Assembly: GCF_001704415.2 (NCBI RefSeq)
Contig: NC_030826.1
Location: 55,695,362 to 55,759,361, forward strand
Direction: 5' to 3'
Source: Capra hircus
Taxonomy: Eukaryota > Chordata > Mammalia > Artiodactyla > Bovidae
DNA: 64,000 bases
Shown here one piece after another: positions 61,701-64,000 of the stretch. How positions within the stretch are numbered: the first letter of the stretch is position 1; every line of letters starts with the position of its first letter. A program made the translations under genes and the position numbers. The notes beneath the pieces are model-generated. The model had not been told where the DNA came from and made no database searches. It worked only from the letters and a program-made list of their open reading frames with translations.

Positions 61701-64000
61701 GCAGTTGCCACAGGTGGTTGGCTTCACCAAAGGCTTTTAGGCGGCGGAGGGGGGGGATGTTGAAAGCACCCTGATTTCGATCTGGAGCTCTCTGCCTGCA
61801 GGGCGGGAGGCAGGGCTGGTGGCCAGGAGAGCAGCAGGAGCCGCTGGGGTGGCAGTGGGGAGGATGGAGGTCTGATTGGACACGGATGAGGGGAGTCAGA
61901 GAGGAGCCCCAGCTTCTGGCTCAGGGTGGAAGGAAGCCTGGGAGCGGAGGGAGAGAGGTTTGGGGTAAGGGGACTGGCTTCTATCTGGATTGGTGTGAGG
62001 TGTCTCCGGTGAGCTGTCCAGGGGTCTCAGGCTTGGTAGGAGGGCTGGGCAGAGGAGAGTAGAATGTCATCAGTAAATCCACGGGAATTTGAGGTCATAG
62101 GAGGGAATGATGACACCTCCCCAGGGAGTGTCCTGGGCAAGGGGAGGGGACCTCAGATTGGAAGAACCTCTGAGAATATTCTTGTTAGAGAAGGAATAGA
62201 GCAAAGAGGACCTGGGAAAGAACAGCTAGAGGGATTGGAGGGATGGGGGAGAGCTAGGAGGCACCAGTGGTAAAGAATCCGCCTGCCAATGCAGGAGACA
62301 CGAGATGAGGGTTCGATCCCCGGGTCGGGAAGATCCCCTGGAGGAGGAAATGGCAACCCACTCCAGTATTCTTGCCTGGAGAATCCCATGAACAGAGGAG
62401 CCTGGCGGGCTACAGGTGGGGTCCCAAAGAGTCGACTGAAGTGACTTAGCGCTCATGTGAGAGCTAGGAAGGAGGGGCTTCCTGGAAGAGGAGTCCGGTC
62501 CTGAGAGAACCAGTGAACAGGTCCAGCGGGTTTAGTCTTGTGGAGGTGGCCTTGGAGAGGGCCCTGTGACCTGGAGGGAAGGCTCCAAGCTGGAAAGAAG
62601 GAAAGATAAGATGGAAAGGCACATAGTGTATGATATTGACCTCCAGGCTAAGCAGTTTGGACTTTGTCCTGTGGCCGGGCAGCCAGGGAAGTTTCGGGAG
62701 CCAGGCGGTGAGACACAGCCACCACAACTGCAGTGACGGTAATGCCAGCTTTTGATGGAACACTCGCAGTGGGTCTTGCCTGGGGCTGAGGGTGCAGGCC
62801 TTGCTCATTGCATCTGGAGCATCACGCCAAAAGGAATGTTCCTTGGTCTAGAGAAGTTAAGAATCATTCCAGCGGCACAGAGTCAGATAGTGGTGGCGCT
62901 GGGTCAGCTCCCGTGGCTGTTGACTCCAAAACTTCAGCTCTTCAAGGGCACAGTGAGGTCAGTGGCGAGGAGGGAGGTGGTTCTGGTGCCACCTGTGGAT
63001 GGCACTGATGGGGAGAGTCAGCAGGCACGATGGGCAGTGGGGGGGCCTGGACTTGGACACAGGCAGTGAGCTTCCCAGGTGGTGCTAGTGGTCAAGAACC
63101 CGCCTGCCACAGCAGGAGACATAAGAGAACACCGGTTCGATCCCTGGGTCGGGAAGATCCCCTGGAGGAGGAAATGGCAACCCACTCCAGTATTCTTGCC
63201 TGGAAAATTCCCATGGACAGAAGAGCCTGGTGGGCTACAGTCCATGGGGTCGCAAAGAGTTGGACACGACTGAGCAACTCAGCACACACACAGGTATAAG
63301 TTTCCAAGGGTGGGTCTCAGGTCATCCACAGGCTGGGCATTTCTAGAAGCGTCAAAGGGTTCTAGGACAGGGCTGTGTGTCACACCTGACCCAAATAGAT
63401 GGAGAAGCTCTCCTGATACAGCTCCGGTGGAGGGAAAGCTGCCGCCTTTCTTAGCTGGCCAGTGGTCTCGCCGTCTCAGTGGGCTGGTGGTCCTTGAAGT
63501 CAGGCCTTGGCTGCCCTGGCTCTGGTCTGCCCATCCCTCTAGTCTGGCTCTCTAGGCAGGTGAGGACAGATGGGCCTTTCTCTCTCCTGTGTCCTCAGCC
63601 CACTGAGCGGGGCTGTCCTGCTTTGCCTTGGGAAGGGCAGACTTAGCCTCTGCTTCAACCCTACCAGGGCTTCCCAGGAGGCCTACCCATGCAGGAAATG
63701 CAGGTGATGTGGGTTCCATCCTTGGGTCGGGAAGATCCCCTGGAGGAGGAAACGGCAACCCACTCCAGTATTCTTGCCTGAAGAATCCCATGGACAGAGG
63801 AGCCTGGCGGGCTACGGTCCACAGGGTTGCAAAGAGTCAGCCACGGCTAAAGCGACTTAGCACACAAGACACTTGGCCCCACCAGCCGCTGCCCTCTCCC
63901 CCAGCACCACTCCCGGGCCCACGTGGATATCTACGAGAAACAGCTGGTGCCCTTTGGCCTGGTGCGCTTTGGCGTGGCGCCTGACCACCCGGAGGTCAAG
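58627..64000 (+). CDS. FDXR: FDXR, NADPH:adrenodoxin (ferredoxin) oxidoreductase, 5' part
   Basis: FDXR is a mitochondrial inner-membrane-associated FAD enzyme. It passes electrons from NADPH to ferredoxin for steroid-making P450s and Fe-S cluster and heme A synthesis. Exons seen are 58627-58705, 59490-59587 and 63905-64000 (the last reaches the window edge), together 91 residues of roughly 490. Residues 1-32 are an Arg/Trp-rich mitochondrial presequence (MAPRCWRWWPWSSWTRTR). The mature enzyme is known to start STQEQTPQ, here residue 33. The FAD dinucleotide-binding motif GSGPAG is at 45-50. DIYEKQLVPFGLVRFGVAPD follows. No NADP-binding part is in the window. Frames join cleanly and the residues agree with bovine adrenodoxin reductase as I remember it. 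Confidence 0.97.
58706..59489 (+). other. FDXR: FDXR intron 1
   Basis: 784 bases of purine-rich unique sequence. No repeat family recognised. Confidence 0.7.
59490..59587 (+). CDS. FDXR: FDXR coding exon 2
   Basis: Residues 27-59: end of presequence (NFGQHF), mature start and the Rossmann GxGxxG motif (ICVVGSGPAGFYTAQHLLK). Acceptor CACCCTAG, donor AAG|GTAAGC. Confidence 0.96.
60895..61045 (+). mobile_element. MIR/L2-like ancient repeat
   Basis: 'tcagaggtgagaatgctgag' and 'ctgcccaaggccccaccgct'. Confidence 0.45.
62260..62458 (+). mobile_element. Bov-tA SINE with 11-base target-site duplication
   Basis: Flanked by gagagctagga at 62249-62259 and 62459-62469. Confidence 0.93.
63069..63293 (+). 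mobile_element. Bov-tA SINE
   Basis: 'gagcttcccaggtggtgcta' to 'gacacgactgagcaactcag', with a CA-rich tail. Confidence 0.92.
63666..63869 (+). mobile_element. Bov-tA SINE next to FDXR exon 3
   Basis: 'agggcttcccaggaggccta' to 'gctaaagcgacttagcacac'. It ends about 35 bases before the exon 3 acceptor, so it occupies the usual branch-point region's left flank. Confidence 0.9.
63905..64000 (+). CDS. FDXR: FDXR coding exon 3, to window edge
   Basis: Residues 60-91: HHSRAHVDIYEKQLVPFGLV to DHPEVK. The last base of the window is the last base of a Lys codon, so the exon may end here or continue. Confidence 0.95.

Larger units (their letters stand above)
59588..63904 (+). other. FDXR: FDXR intron 2
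   Basis: 4.3 kb. Unique or weakly MIR-like (about 60895-61045) up to 62248, then three forward Bov-tA copies, the last ending about 35 bases before exon 3. No alternative exon that I can support. Confidence 0.7.

Overview
This is a mammalian nuclear window from a cetartiodactyl ruminant, almost certainly cattle or a very close relative. It is full of tRNA-derived ruminant SINEs (Bov-tA/BOV-A2 and CHR-type). The N-terminal part of FDXR, including the sequence STQEQTPQICVVGSG and the KHHSRAHVD loop, agrees with bovine adrenodoxin reductase as I remember it. Coding exons are short islands with GT-AG splice sites in large introns, so most long open frames are shadows or SINE-derived. The gene order OTOP3-OTOP2-USH1G-FADS6-FDXR equals human 17q25.1 in reverse orientation.

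Layout. (1) 1-5908, minus strand: 5' end of OTOP3, with exon 1 at 5775-5908, a 5.7 kb intron, and the first 76 bases of exon 2 at the left edge. The two exons do not join in the expected frame. (2) 7301-16820, minus: complete OTOP2, six coding exons, 563 residues, with a probable non-coding first exon and TATA box. (3) 17999-about 24780, plus: complete USH1G, three exons, 462 residues. Its third exon supplies one base of the last codon plus the stop. OTOP2 and USH1G are divergent and share a GC-rich upstream region holding a CTCF-like motif. (4) 24781-36857: gene-free DNA with SINEs, old L1 fragments and microsatellites. (5) 37240-52202, plus: complete FADS6, six exons, 342 residues. (6) 52446-58039: intergenic DNA with a MER5A fossil, SINEs and a retroviral LTR-like block. 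(7) 58041-64000, plus: promoter and first three coding exons of FDXR, cut by the right edge.

Functions. OTOP2 and OTOP3 are otopetrin proton channels. USH1G (SANS) is the ankyrin/SAM scaffold of the Usher protein complex. FADS6 is a predicted membrane fatty-acid desaturase. FDXR is the mitochondrial flavoprotein that passes electrons from NADPH to ferredoxin. They are neighbours by conserved synteny and I see no sign that they form one pathway. No new biological system is evident. The most useful observations are the OTOP3 frame break, the redundant USH1G stop, the probable upstream FDXR exon and promoter, and the LTR upstream of FDXR.
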